64,000 nucleotides of DNA from assembly GCA_963513935.1 (NCBI GenBank), contig OY740767.1, forward strand, positions 151,720,431-151,784,430, read 5' to 3'. Each line of letters opens with the position of its first letter. The first letter of the stretch is position 1. Under the pieces are notes generated by a model, which was not told where the DNA came from, ran no database searches, and was given only the letters and a program-made list of their open reading frames with translations. Positions 11,425 to 22,345 of this stretch are shown piece after piece. The stretch comes from Aphrophora alni (Eukaryota; Arthropoda; Insecta; Hemiptera; Aphrophoridae). Both the position numbers and the translations under genes were made by a program.

Positions 11425-11545
11425 AAAATAAATGCCCCCCCTCCCCAGCCGTGAATATTCTAATAGCGTCAGGGTAGGAAGAGAACAAGAATTGGTCAAG
11501 AGAGACATGATTATAGAGATGAGGAGAGAAGGATTTTACCCTGAA
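11425..11545 (+). repeat. R1 repeat, internal fragment
   Basis: AGCCGTGAATATTCTAATAG, CGTCAGGGTAGGAAGAGAAC, AAGAATTGGTCAAGAGAGAC and ATGAGGAGAGAAGGAT are the middle blocks of R1. The tail is replaced by unrelated sequence. A G10 run follows at 11630-11639. Confidence 0.65.
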
Positions 11546-12523
11546 GAAAGGTCTACCCTATTCACTATCAATAATACCTTGAGGTATAAATTTTGTTGGA
11601 TAGAGCGTTTATGTCCGAATGCGTTAGGAGGGGGGGGGGTTAGCCTTTGCTAAATCTTGTGGAACGATGTTAGTCACATTGGTATGGTGTGCATATTTCG
11701 GGGATGTTTTTGCTCCGTTGATCGGGAAGCCATGGCATAGTCAAATGTTCATGGAGTACAATGTCCGATGTTCACAATAAGGATAACAAGGATCTCACAA
11801 ACCATAAAGTATGTTTATTATGTACATAGTCATCATCCTCAGAGGTTGTTTTCCTCGGGAAGTTATTAATATTTTCCCATAATTTAATATTTGGAGGTAG
11901 CTTTAATGAATACAAAATTACGATTTTCTCATAATCGTCACAACGACTTTGAAAGTTTTGCTGAAATAAATTCTATAAAGAAAGACTCGGTGAAATGTTA
12001 CTGACGCAAAGTCGCAAGTTTTAGGAATAATAAGCTGTTAATCAAATACGATTTATGCCGAGGAAGAGATTATGGTAGAAATGCAACAAATTTGTACTTA
12101 CTAGACATCAGGAGTTAATTATTTCCTTCTGTTGTGTTTCGATATGTTTCCAGTACTCTGAGAATAGTAAAGTTGTAGTACGTTGACCTCTCTATTGTTG
12201 TTCTATTGCAGATACAAAATGGCGGACACTTCCTGTACGCTATTGTTATATTGGAATGCTAAAATGATTGTTTGATTTTATATGTTATAAAAACAAATCA
12301 TAATTTTATTTGTAAGGAGAATTTCAAGGTGACGGCAGTTTGGTTAATGTTTGTTTGATAATAACATATGGAAACATCTTGGGAATTTATCTATAGGAAT
12401 GTTTAATGTATTTTTTTTTTAATTGTACAGTTTTGTAAATTATACATTATAGGGTGATAGAATTGGTATTTGTTTGTTAATAACGTCTAGGTCTAGACAA
12501 ACCCAGGAAAAAACATTCTATGC
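11546..12523. other. Non-coding stretch
   Basis: No gene seen. There is a CATCATCCTCAGAGG segment at about 11830 (minus: CCTCTGAGGATGATG) without the GAAAC partner, and a CAAAATGGCGGACA word at 12216. Confidence 0.4.
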
Positions 12524-12570
12524 TCGAGGCGTTGTTTTAAAGGCGAAAAACCTCTCGGTCATCGTGTTTT
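12524..12570 (+). repeat. R1 repeat, head fragment
   Basis: CGTTGTTTTAAAGGCGAAAA followed by ACCTCTCGGTCATCGTGTTT is the R1 head. The rest of the unit is absent. Confidence 0.55.
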
Positions 12571-12689
12571 AACATTGGTATGAACAATAAAATTATTTAT
12601 ATACTAGGTTCATATAACTTGGTCAAACATAAGGACTTTTTACTCTTGTAATTATTTCGAAAAACAGTCAAATTTCCAAGATCTACACA

Positions 12690-13790
12690 TTTGAAAAACT
12701 TAATAAAAAGAAGGGGGTGTTAAAGCAGAATATAAGACCTCATTTACTTCTACAATTTGTTGAAAACAATATTTTTCGAATGTACAGATTGCAGAAATGC
12801 TATCAAAAAACGGTTCATATGATGTATGGGGTTCCTCAGGGATCAGTTCTAGGACCTGTTTTGTTCCTTTTGTATGTAAATGATTTTATATGCACCAGCC
12901 TGTGTTGAAAGTTTAGTTCAGTATGCAGACACCATCAGCCTTTCGGCTAAAATATTGGAACTGAAAGCTTTCAAACAAATTAAGTTATTATTTCACGGAA
13001 AATAATTTAATACTTAATTAACAATACCAAATTATATAAATTTTAATTTAAGTCATGAAGATGCAGTATCAAGACCTATGGCTGTGTTAGGTGACAGAAT
13101 AATAGAGAAGGTCTGTTCTGTAAAATTTATAGGTTTGGTTATTGATAACAGACTTGGAAATTCCTTATAGATGAAGTATGCAAAAAACTAAATTTTGGTA
13201 TATTTATAATAAAAAATATCAGACATTATTGTAGCCGTTCCACATTAACAGAATATATAATACATTCTGAGTTATGGGATCTTACTATGGGGTGATTCAT
13301 CAATTCTGATGATAGACAAGCTTTTTATTTTATAAAAAGAGAGTACGGCTGATGGGAAAATGGAATAGAAGAGAAACATGCTTATATGCTTTCTTGGAGC
13401 TTGAGGTTTTGGCTCTTCCAGCTATATGTACGTTCTGGAAGTGAAGTAATGTTGTATACACCCCATTCTAAATAAGGATGTAGATGAATATGGTACCCGA
13501 TTCAGAAACCACTTATGTTTAGGCCAACTCTGGGTAAATTAAAAAAGTTACTTTCAGAAGTTTGAGTGACTTTCTTTAATAAATTCCCAGAAAGACTAAA
13601 AAATATTCAAAATTATAATGAGTTTAAGACAAATTTTATTGTCTGGAAGGTTTTACTGTGTGGAGGAGTTTCTTTGCCATAAGAGGTGTGTTTAGCTGAA
13701 GTCATTTTGAACACTTTGTTATTTGTTGTATGTTATGTATAATGCAAATCAAGTTTACAGTAAATAAATTCTACTTAATTAAAGTGTAAT
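12690..13790 (+). pseudogene. Jockey-like non-LTR retrotransposon relic, C-terminal half of reverse transcriptase
   Basis: The fingers-palm region of a LINE reverse transcriptase can be read in pieces. VPQGSVLGPVLFLLYVNDF (12831-12887) is motif B and what follows it in non-LTR elements. A YADT at 12922-12933, in another frame, stands where the catalytic YADD of motif C belongs, so the second Asp is lost. CSVKFIGLVIDNRLG (about 13110-13160) matches the conserved VKFLGV-D block downstream. EVCKKLNFGIFIIK and NKFPERLKNIQNYNEFK (about 13580-13635) match the thumb and C-terminal region typical of insect Jockey-type elements. Frameshifts and stops separate the pieces. The 5' part of ORF2, the endonuclease and ORF1 are missing, as expected from 5' truncation. 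It ends in A/T-rich sequence near 13790 with no clear poly-A. The RT assignment is firm; the Jockey clade is an inference from the blocks. Confidence 0.85.
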
Positions 13791-13927
13791 ATTTGTTTAA
13801 GTCCTGCTTCATAAAAATCAGGAAATTTATATAAAAATTGAAAGGAAAGAAGAAAAGAGTTCATTAAAAAGCTCTGAAATATTCTATAAGATGTGCAAGT
13901 TATTAGGAAGCAATTCTACTCTCATGG

Positions 13928-14035
13928 GCTTACAGTGAGTATGGGCTTGCTAATCCCGAGGGGACTTAGTATTGATCTTTTCCCATGTAGTCTTGGGTTA
14001 GATCCCTCTCTTCCATTTTTCATCAGATTTTTGGT
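13928..14035 (-). repeat. R1 repeat, tail half
   Basis: Plus-strand text GTATGGGCTTGCTAATCCCG, CATGTAGTCTTGGGTTAGAT and CCCTCTCTTCCATTTTTCAT is the reverse complement of the R1 tail and middle. It lies about 140 bp downstream of the retrotransposon relic, in the opposite orientation. Confidence 0.7.
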
Positions 14036-14499
14036 AAAAATTAGTTTGTACAGGAGTTCATCAGTATGGAAATGGAATTACCATTTAACGATATTCCCCG
14101 ACAGTTGATTGATGAGTTTCACAGCAAACTCGGTCAAAAACGTACAGCTGGAACTTTTCCACATATCATCGACTCCCACTCGCAAAGAGAAAAGTAGGAG
14201 GGAAGTGTCTACTATCATCAGTAACACTACCACCATGAAACCTAACACTCTATAGGTACACAACCTCCCCTCAGACTGAGTGTGCAGTGTGGAAGCTGTA
14301 TGCCCAGAATAGTTGCAGGCTCGTGGACCCCCATGCATGAAACATCCTTCATTTCCACCGAGGACTTATAATGCGATTTCCCCAGGTTACAGAGTTTTAT
14401 AAATTGTCTTGTTTTTAATATATAGGCGACTGAAAACAAACATTTTACTGATCTAGTATAGTCTAGGGTTACTTTGGTAATCTGCACAAATTTGGACCT
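14036..14499. other. Non-coding stretch with two overlapping minus-strand open frames
   Basis: Open frames of 86 and 81 codons (14078-14338 and 14242-14487, minus) overlap in different frames and show no recognisable motif. I treat them as chance. Confidence 0.4.
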
Positions 14500-15110
14500 A
14501 TGTTTTTAGGACGCCTAGGTAAAACCAAAGACTCTTATAATTTTACTCTCCATTGAATTCTATATATTTAACTTTGCATTTTAAGTAGGTGTATTGCCCC
14601 ACATATAGGAAAAACCGGTAACCAGAAAAAAGAAAAAGAAAAAAAAAACCTTTACCTAGTAGTTGCATGACGAATAGAACTTAATTTAACCACACAATGA
14701 TAATGCGTAGGGTTTAACTTTTAAAAACAGTTTGTGTGAGATGCGAGACAAACAATTCAATGGTCATTGCTTTCTTTTTAGTAGGGTTTAAAACAAAGGA
14801 CATACCTCCTACAGAAATTAAGATAGAGATATGGAATTTTGTATAGGAGACTATTGTGTGTTCTAAATTTACTTGGAAATATCAAAATGGCGGCCATTTT
14901 CAACAGTGTTTGTTTATATCTCGTGTGTTTATAACACGCTAAATTAGATAACTATTTGTAGATTTCAATTCTGCATATGTACCAATCCCACCACTATACG
15001 ATGGCAAATAATGGTAAAGTTATTGTCAAAAATTTAATTTGACCTCCCAATAAATGTGATATGTGTATAGTTATGAAAGTAGCGTCATAAACACGAGCGT
15101 AGCAAGTGGT
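14500..15110 (+). repeat. R3/R4 dispersed repeat, long copy
   Basis: It starts with CCTAGGTAAAACCAAAGACT and CTTATAATTTTACTC, then CCCCACATATAGG and AACTTAATTTAACCACACAA (shared with 35.75 kb), ATGCGTAGGGTTTAAC, and GGTCATTGCTTTCTTTTTAG. It then passes into the R4 part: ATATGGAATTTTGTATAGGA, TATCAAAATGGCGGCCATTT, CAGATTTCAATTCTGCATAT-type sequence. Other copies at 19.6, 26.97, 31.95 and 35.5 kb share different parts in the same order. It encodes nothing visible. Confidence 0.6.
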
Positions 15111-15912
15111 GGTTACTTCACGTATCTACAGCTTGGAGGTCAGAGAGCGGCGAAACACTGAGACGAGCGAAGCGAATGAAGACATACTTTATCTACGAGG
15201 GTCATTAGACTTCTTGAAAATTCAATTCTTAACATTTCTTACAAGACCTAAGAAGCCAGATTTTGGTAAATTAAAATGTTTCTTGTATTACATTTTATGA
15301 TGGGTGCTCTTCAACTTATGTTTATTAGAATTTATTTCTTTACTTTGATATCCATAATAATTCTCTATAGTTTAGTAACCAACTTACAACACACCACTGT
15401 TTATAATGGATACAATGTCTTGCACAACTTGAGCTATTGAAGCAGAAGTTTACTTGCTCTTTTGTTCATTATGTACACCACATTGAAATTCAAATTTGGA
15501 AGTAAAGTTTTGAAGTCGAGGACGAAGTAGGTTGGAGGACAAAAACGATAGAGAGAGAGTTTGCGGTCGTGTTTGGGTTAAAAACTCCTTTGAACTCCTT
15601 CGGAGTATGACTGATTGTTTTTACAGAGAGCTATGGATTTTGTCGCATTGCAGCAAGAGACTTTCACGTAGTCATGGTGTATGGATGGATGAAGGCTTTA
15701 TGATAATTAATAAGTCGACTCTCGCTTTGTTTGTTCATTATGTTTTGATCTGTTGTTTTATTTGTAATTAAATTCTATGATTCGTGGAAGTTACAATTGT
15801 AATGGGATGTATAGAGTGTTTAGCCAGGTTTAAATTTATAAAATAACGTTGATTGTTTCGGACAAAAGACATCATTTGTTAATACACGACGTTTTGAGTG
15901 TTAGATAAAAAA
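15111..15912. other. Non-coding stretch
   Basis: GACGAGCGAAGCGAATG at about 15160 is one of several CGCTTCGCTCG-like words near repeat edges. Open frames of 64 and 79 codons (15106-15300, 15532-15771) show no recognisable product. Confidence 0.4.
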
Positions 15913-16217
15913 AACTGTGTCCTCCGAGCGGCCAAGGGTTTGACAAATCTAGAATTTATCCGTTGAGCGGCACATTTTTCTGCTACATTCTTTCGCTCCC
16001 TGCACTCTTATACATGTTGCTAAATCTTCAAAGTAAATTTTAGAAACTAAAGCAAGGTTACTAAAACATGTCAATTTTAAACCTAATCTATCATGGCTGT
16101 CTTAGAAATCTTTTTTAGCAGAAAAATGTGCTGCTTAGTTAAAAACCTGTAGACCTGGTAAATCCTTGTTACTGAAAATGCGAGGCGCAGACCACTGGCC
16201 ATTCGGCTAAAGACAAC
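15913..16217. mobile_element. R2 foldback element, complete
   Basis: The left arm (15913-16020) reads TGTGTCCTCCGAGCGGCCAA ... TTTTTCTGCTACATTCTTTC and GCTCCCTGCACTCTTATACA. The right arm (about 16110-16217) is the reverse complement with decay: AGCAGAAAAATGTGCTGCTT ... CACTGGCCATTCGGCTAAAG. The spacer contains AAATTTTAGAAACTAAAGCA, also present at 27.58 and 28.01 kb. There is no open frame, so it is a non-autonomous element. The terminal word GTGTCC-CCGAGCGGCCA is shared with the other R2 copies. Confidence 0.7.
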
Positions 16218-18895
16218 CAAAGGAACTTGATTCAGGGCTAATTTTAGGAATAGGTTTCTTTTTTTTTTTTGTTAGTCGTTTTAGTTTTTTGAATATAGTC
16301 CCAAGAATCTAGGCTACATTAGCAATCTAATTTTAAAATAGGCTTTCACCTTCACAGGAAACAGTAGTATGATAGTAAAAAAGGTTTTCCATCTAAAGTA
16401 TTTTCTAAAAATGTACTTTTTATATTTATCTCCGCCAAAATACAGATTCTGAAGTTTTTTTTGTTAAAGGACCCACAACCTAACCTAAACTAGTTTATAT
16501 GTGAAAATATGTATATGCCTTCCCTAGCTTCGGGCATCAAACTTCGTTTTATATAAATTCCATCCTCAAATGTATATACATGGTAGTTGAAGATGGAATG
16601 TAGCCGAAACGCGTCAAGCCGTTATGGACACTGTCTAATCTATGTAACTAGCCACATTTTCCCGCTCGGACATGCGTTTAAAAAGCAGATTTTTTCCGAA
16701 CTTGTAATTAATATAATTTTTAAGATTATTAAATTCTGAGTGAAGCTGTATTTTTTACATTTTTTAGTATTTGAAATACAGTAAAATTGCAAAATTCCTA
16801 AATTTTAACTTATATAGTATTATCAAAATAACCCGTTGTTATTCCTCTAACCTTTAAATGACAACGAACATAATTTTCTGAAAATGATTTTCCCAGTAAA
16901 TCTTGTTTACGTGGTTATCATTAATTTATGGTCATTGAGTTGAAAATAAACATAAATAATTGCAGTGACCGACGCGCGAGTGGATTCCGATTTAGAAACG
17001 CGGCAGCGTGCCTCCTATCAAATATCAAAATAGCTTTTTATGACTTTGGAGTAAAGGATTCAGCAATATTGTACTTTGAACGGAAGTGATGATGTGGGCC
17101 GAAGGTGTAACAACGTGGGATACCACTATGTCTGGCCTTGGCTGTGCTGGAGCTGCCTCAAGGCCAAAACAAAAAAAACCCGTCTGCCCAATTTACAATT
17201 ACACACGGGATCCGTCGCTGAGGTGTATCCAATGTACACATAGTCATACAATGTAGAAAACAAGATTTCATAACTAAAATAAAACGCTAGTCTGGTAAGA
17301 CGCAATTTTGTTTACATTGGTGGGTTATTGACGAACCATATCTTTGCATATCGTCAAAATGATTTGTTTTACAGGTAAAATCAATTTATTTGAGAACTGT
17401 TGCCATTTTAAAAAACCTAACTATGGCTACTACAGTTTATAAACAGATATTTTTAGTGATCCCTCCCTTTAAGAAAAATATATGTATTTAGGTGTAAACT
17501 CTATGAAAAATTTACAGGTTTGGTGAAAAAATGGTTTCAAAACCGTTAGTTTTGATATTTTAATCTTTGAATACAAATAAAGAAATACATTAAGTGATAC
17601 CAGGTCATGCTTTACTAAAATTGGGCTACTTTACAGTCTTTAAATAGATTTTTCCCCTCTATACAGGGTGTGGAAACTTTGACAAGCTTCGGGAGTGGTT
17701 TTTTTACATAAAAATAAATAAAAAAAACGTTTCTATAAACATGTGTCCGAAACTACTTCATATTCAGACAATCCGCCATTTTGTATTTTTACAATAAAAC
17801 ATATCTTTTGAAGTTTTTATGCAATGTTTTACAAGTGTGCAAAATATAAAGAGTGTATTTGTATTATTTTTAAAATGAAGGCGGTTTACAAATTTTAATT
17901 TCGGATATCTCGAAAATCATCAACTTTCCAAAAATTAAAGAGACGAAAAGTTTTCTCTTAACTAGAAATAGAATGAGTTTTTATTTTTCTGTAAATCAAA
18001 GGATAATCCAGTTATTGACATAAAATTGAAAAGGTAACATCCTTCTTTTTTAAAAGATCCAAAAATTCCCATCCTTCAATTAGTTTACCTTTAATTTGTC
18101 CAAACAATTAAAATATCCTTTGTATGCCGCCGCGGCTCAAAAGTATAAACTGTAATTTAAAGTCTTGCATCCAAGAAATCCTTGAAGTATAATCAATATA
18201 AGAGGAACTGTGTGACGGGACAATCATTTCATTTAGCTAAACAAAGCTTTAATATCCTGTCAGAGTCTTCAAGGATAGACCTAAGTTTATCCTTTATAAG
18301 CTCCAGTGAGAGCCTTCCTTTATCATTCATAAGGTTTAATAATTTCATATGAAACTGCTATTAATTCTTCATGCCTCGATCGTAATGTGTGAAGGAAGAT
18401 GTGGTCTTGTCTCTGAGCATAATAGAACCGAAGTAAGGGCTTGTCATTGAGTTTAAATAATAGCTAAATCGATTCCCATCCTCCATGTTATAGCTAAGAC
18501 ATTAGAGACTCTAGTGCAGCCATTTACCGGTGGAAATCTAGGAACTTCAAGGAAAGCATGGCATATTGGACGGTGCGACTCTTCCCACACTAGAACATTC
18601 TAAACCTGGTATGTGTTCACAGAAGAATCACCCGGATCTACCCTTTGTGGTTCAGACTGTTCAGTTCACTGTATAGTGTAAAAACTATTTAATTTTTAAC
18701 GAGGTTTGAAATTTGGGTAATCGTTATTGATGTATAGATCAGTACGATAAATCCATTGGTGGTTCCACTGGAGACATTATAAGAGCCGATTTTACTGCAA
18801 TGTGAAAACTGGAAGTAGTTCTGGATACATCCAGAAAAGCAGCACTATCGGTTGATTTCAAGCTTGCCAAATCAAGCTACGTATAAAGGTATATA
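16218..18895. other. Non-coding stretch, one hairpin-GAAACGCGTC motif
   Basis: No gene seen. At 16587-16615 (plus) TTGAAGATGGAATGTAGCCG then AAACGCGTC resembles the CUGANGA...GAAAC layout discussed in the findings. ATACAGGGTGTGGAAAC at about 17662 resembles ACAGGGTGT words at 27.0, 27.24 and 36.6 kb that sit at repeat edges. TCCGCCATTTTG is at about 17772. Confidence 0.4.
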
Positions 18896-19091
18896 GGGCC
18901 AGCTGTGATGAGTGCTCCTTTGGACTAGCTGTGATGAGTGCTCCTTTGGGCCAGCTGTGATGAGTGCTCCTATGGGCCAGCTGTGATGAGTGCTCCTTTG
19001 GGCTAGCTGTGATGAGTGCTCCTTTGGCCTAACTGTGTGTGATGAGTGCTCCTTTGGGCCAGCTGTGATGAGTGCTCCTTTGGGCCAGCCG
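18896..19091. repeat. Minisatellite, 7 copies of a 26-29 bp unit
   Basis: Seven tandem units of the type GGCCAGCTGTGATGAGTGCT plus CCTTTGG. Most are 26-27 bp; the sixth is extended by GTGT. Units differ by a few substitutions (CTAGCTG, CTATGGG, CTAACTG). Because the main unit length is 27 bp (nine codons), both strands stay open over most of the array (87-codon frame on minus, 61 on plus). The peptides are repeats of the array, not recognisable proteins. Confidence 0.93.
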
Positions 19092-19614
19092 AGTTTGTAT
19101 AAAAAATTCAGCTTTCTCCTAACGGAATTTTGCATAACCTCCGAAGATGGTCGTGTAATGTCTAAAATATTCTAATTTTGGTAATTACTTAAAATAATTA
19201 ACTGCAGTGAGGTACAAAAGTTCCCCGTTTTATTGATTTCTAACGGTTCGTATGGAATTGATGGTTGTAACTTCCCGTGGCCGCCATAATGGATACTATC
19301 AACCTATAGTATTTAGATTTTTGATGTAATAATAAATTATTAAATTTAATATTTCGCTTTAATTTGTTTGGTCAAAAGTGAATGGTGAATAGTTCACAAC
19401 CCAACACAATAGTTTTGTTTCCTAATATGAGTACAAAATAAATTCATGTACAAGTAAAATAAGTGGCAAATTAAAAATGAATCCTGACCACCGTTATTAA
19501 AGACTCGATTTCAATATAATTCTATTAAAGCTTAGGACTAGTTTATGGTACAATAGAAGCAAGTTTTAAGCTCAATTAAATTTTTTTTTTTTGTAAAATC
19601 TGATTTGTGACATG
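19092..19614. other. Non-coding stretch
   Basis: AT-rich. GTGGCCGCCATAATGG at about 19277. Nothing else recognised. Confidence 0.4.
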
Positions 19615-19835
19615 GGATCCTCTCCACGTACCGGCCACAGATCTTGATGTAGGAACATGAATTTTGTATAGAGGACTCAGTTTGGTATTTGGTGTGGTCA
19701 TAAGAACTCTATTGAAATTCATATCAAAATGGCTGCCATTCTAAATAGTTTCTTCTTCTTTCTCGTGTTTATATAACGCACCAAATTGGATAAACATTTG
19801 CAGATTTCATTCTGCATGTGATGTTATGAAGACAG
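19615..19835 (+). repeat. R4 repeat copy
   Basis: GTAGGAACATGAATTTTGTA, AGAACTCTATTGAAATTCAT, ATCAAAATGGCTGCCATTCT and GCAGATTTCATTCTGCATGT follow the order seen at 14.82-14.99 and 26.98-27.13 kb. It abuts the foldback element at 19.85 kb. Confidence 0.65.
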
Positions 19836-19846
19836 CTCTACAATTT

Positions 19847-20891
19847 ACAACGACTGTTTGTAAACAAACTGGGTCCTTTGATCTAACAATACAAGGCCTA
19901 AGAAAGCAACTTTAAGGTGTTATATTTAGTGATACGATGGGACTGGGTAAGTACCATGATGGTGGCATTCGACCAGACTGTCCTTTGTTTTCCCCGTCGC
20001 ATCCACAAGTCCCGCTTCTTTGTAACACATATTCATCTGTAGACCCGTTGCAACAAATGCCGTTACGTTACAGTGTTGCCAACTTGGGCCGAGCAATTAT
20101 GTTAAATTTTAATGTTAAAGCCAGATGGGGAAGCGGGTTACAGCTGCGAGGGACTTCCTACTGTACCACCTGGAACCTTCTCCCCTGAGCGTCCCCCCTT
20201 TTTACAACTGTATTTTTTTATCGCCGCTGTACAATAGCCATAATTAACAAACACTATTTTATAGAAGGGATAACCGGTAGTCGGGGTATTTCATTCATGA
20301 ATTTTGGATGCTCTCGGGAAATATGTGTCGTGTAAACATTGGACCAGTTCACGTTTGGGATGGGAGAACATTTAAGGACGAAACTGATCCTTGCGGCAGT
20401 CTCTAATGTAAAGTTTTTGTTTCACGCCACCTTTACAAACTATAAAATTAGTTTTAGATATCTTGAGTACGTAAAGTCCATCCCAGTTTACTAACTGAAG
20501 AGTTTTCTGGATTTACGATATCCAATCCTGGCTTAAGTGTACTTCTCTACTAAAAACTAAGACTATAAATCTCATCTGGGTGACATTTGGAGAACACCTA
20601 ACTCCTAAGTTTCTTGGTTTAATTCCAGATCAGTTCGTCTTATTAACGATTTTTCTAAAGTTTGTCTATTTAAAGTGTTTCCTTTAAAGATGATATCAGA
20701 GATCTTTACAGCGGTGTTTTACTGTTGAGGATACTACCACAGGGTCGAAACATGCTCATGAGCCATCATGTTACTTACCCAGTCCCATTGTTATGTAAAG
20801 CAGATCTTTTACATGTAATGTTCAAAAGTTGATTGCTTGGGACTTAATTAATTGAATTGTTAGATCAAAGGGTTTGTTTAAAACGGTTGTC
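19847..20891. mobile_element. Foldback element of about 1.05 kb with arms of about 120 bp
   Basis: The left arm (19847-19965) and right arm (20763-20891) are reverse complements. CCTTTGATCTAACAAT (left 19875) matches ATTGTTAGATCAAAGG (right 20857). GATGGGACTGGGTAAGTACC and ATGATGG (left 19936) match CCATCATGTTACTTACCCAG and TCCCAT (right 20763). The outermost ACAACGACTGTTTGTAAACA pairs loosely with the right end. The interior of about 800 bp has no recognisable transposase. An 83-codon open frame begins inside the left arm (19937-20188) and resembles nothing I know. Superfamily unassigned. Confidence 0.75.
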
Positions 20892-22154
20892 ATTCAGCTT
20901 ATTGGGTCTCGTAGAGATGTATATATTTGAAAAGTTCACTCGCTTCGCTCGTTGCTGTATCTCAGCTCGAACGGTCCTCGAAGGTGTTCATAGGTGAAGG
21001 AGCTTCCACTCGTTACTACGCATAGGCCTATCACATTTTCCATATTATTCTATACACAATTTATGTTCGTATGTTAATTTTTGTAGCCGCTATCGTACTT
21101 ACGTACAGACGACGGGCGGACGCCATGTTGGAAATATCGTTTTTCAGTTTTCTGAAGCCATTAAACGAGAAAATATGTTTAAACCGGATGTTGAACTTTA
21201 GAATGATTTAACGCTGCATGTAACAGTGCCTAGAAAATCGTGTATTGGCACTAGAGTCTTATTTTGACGACTTTATTTTACATTTTTAGACACATCTAAA
21301 CGTTAAATGTTGCAGTAAACTTCTAATTGTATAAAGAACTTTTACTACTTCAAGTATTGTTTTCTTAAAATTTCGATGTTTGTGATTAAATTCCCGCTTG
21401 TAATGTTTAACTTAACTTTCGTCGAGAAATTGGTGGATTTCAGACAGTTATATAGATCAATTTATAGTCACAGGAATGCCGCCTATACCATCGCCTTGTG
21501 AATTTGTTTGTGAGTGGAGGGGGGGGATTGATTAAGTCTGGAAGTAACGAGGGAAAAGTAATAGATAAGGTCTGTCAATAGCAGTGTGTACTATTAGGCC
21601 TACACTTGATTAGATTATTTATTGTCACGCGTTAGTTCAAGGTCTTTCATTTAATAAATGTCGGAAAATTGTGTTGAACCATGTTGAAATGTTTGCGTCC
21701 TACCAAACGGTCTGTGGCGTTTGGTTTGTTATTTTTTTTTCATTTTCTTCCAGTCTTAATAAAAAAACAAAAACAAAAAACCATTATTTTGAAAGTTGCA
21801 CTTACGTAGTTTGTTATCTTGGAACTTTGAACTGAGCTCATGATGAACTACAACCTCCAAATAGGCCTACAGATTAATTTTCGTTGCTACAAATAATACG
21901 AATGTCGATTGTGTATTGTACTTTTGAAGTTAGAGAAAACCATTTTTGTTTATTATTTGGTCTTAATGTTTGTGGTAGAGTTTTGGTTATAAGAAGTCTT
22001 GTTTTCTTGGATTCGAAATTTAATTCTAGGATAACGTTTCGCCTAGAGGTTGTACTGTTTTCTAAAATCTTATTGCGTGCAGCTTGAAAATCTTCACCAC
22101 AGTGAGTTTATACTGATTTTTGTATAGCAAAGTTCAGAGATAAATAGTTTTTCT
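20892..22154. other. Non-coding stretch
   Basis: CACTCGCTTCGCTCGTTGC at about 20938. CGCCATGTTGG at about 21121. G8 at about 21521. No gene was seen; the 67-codon frame at 21884 is hydrophobic but without context. Confidence 0.4.
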
Positions 22155-22345
22155 TTTTGTTTAAAGGCAAAATTCGTTCTGTCATTATCGTCTTTTAAAA
22201 ATAAAAGAAGAAAGGATCCCTAGCCATCGAATAGCGCCAGGGTCGGAAGAGAACAAGAATCGGTCAAGAGAGACCTAATAGGAAAGTTGAATAAGACGAA
22301 TCAAACCCAAGACTACACGAAGAAGGTGTAGGATTCGTCACACCT
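22155..22345 (+). repeat. R1 repeat, nearly full length
   Basis: TTTTTGTTTAAAGGCAAAAT, CATTATCGTCTTTTAAAA, CTAGCCATCGAATAGCG, CAGGGTCGGAAGAGAACAAG, AATCGGTCAAGAGAGACCTA, CCCAAGACTACACGAAGAAG and GTGTAGGATTCGTC. The final CGGGATTGCC block is lost. Confidence 0.75.

Noticed and set aside
18872..19175. Overlapping frames on both strands at 18.9-19.2 kb
   Set aside because: Created by the 27 bp minisatellite.
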